From NCBI GenBank assembly GCA_021159845.1, contig JAGHDS010000279.1, forward strand, positions 1 to 6,436: a stretch of 6,436 nucleotides of DNA, written 5' to 3'. The stretch comes from Anaerolineae bacterium. Its GTDB lineage: Bacteria; Chloroflexota; Anaerolineae; DUEN01. The position numbers were made by a program, and so were the translations under genes. Of this stretch, positions 6,408 through 6,436 are shown piece after piece (the stretch's first letter is position 1; the number at the start of each line of letters is the position of its first letter). The notes below the pieces were generated by a model. That model saw only the letters and a list, made by a program, of their open reading frames with translations, did not search any database and had not been told where the DNA came from.

Positions 6408-6436
6408 TTGACGTCCACCAGGGAACGCATCTATAA
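6408..6436 (+). promoter_or_regulatory. Divergent plus-strand promoter, -10 box cut by window edge
   Basis: TTGACG (6408-6413) is followed by 18 nt and TATAA (6432-6436), where the sequence stops before the sixth base of the -10 element. It points to a divergently transcribed gene just beyond the window. Its -35 hexamer is identical to that of the minus-strand yqeY promoter. Confidence 0.55.

Noticed and set aside
6202..6411. 69-residue plus-strand open frame upstream of yqeY
   Set aside because: It spans the leader hairpins and the promoter of the yqeY block, has no ribosome site, and its product resembles no family I know.

Overview
The window is GC-rich bacterial DNA with tightly packed genes. 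Gene order and protein style suggest a Chloroflexota-like bacterium; this is inference, since no taxonomic marker is present. It holds seven protein genes in two convergent blocks, plus a well-formed promoter and leader region at the right edge. No rRNA, tRNA, CRISPR array or insertion sequence was seen.

Left block (+ strand, about 1-2545): a GAF-domain sensor histidine kinase, a membrane-anchored TlpA-type thiol-disulfide oxidoreductase, and a divergent Lgt-family membrane protein. Spacing is only 10-20 nt, so the three probably form one transcription unit. Two of them look biochemically altered. The kinase has Asp where the phospho-accepting His should be. The Lgt relative keeps the fold motifs but has lost the His and one Arg considered essential in E. 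coli Lgt. The window starts with a perfect 41-bp inverted repeat around a 7-nt loop, lying inside the GAF coding region. It looks like a fold-back artefact at a contig end, so the true 5' end of the kinase is probably missing.

Right block (- strand, 6192 down to 2615): yqeY, a pgpH-type 7TM-HD cyclic-di-AMP phosphodiesterase, ybeY and a dgkA/undecaprenol-kinase-type gene. The order matches the Bacillus yqeY-(phoH)-pgpH-ybeY-dgkA neighbourhood, with phoH absent from this position. pgpH/ybeY and ybeY/dgkA overlap, which implies translational coupling. The block joins rRNA maturation (YbeY), second-messenger turnover (PgpH) and lipid-carrier phosphorylation (DgkA).

Upstream of yqeY (6193-6436) there is a near-consensus minus-strand promoter (TTGACG, 17 nt, TATAAT). 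It is followed by a roughly 150-nt leader that carries a small hairpin and then a long hairpin ending in a U-run, shaped like an intrinsic terminator, about 31 nt before the yqeY ATG. This suggests transcription attenuation or a short leader RNA. A second, divergent promoter is cut by the right edge. The two convergent blocks meet in a 69-nt gap (2546-2614) in which no clear terminator was found.
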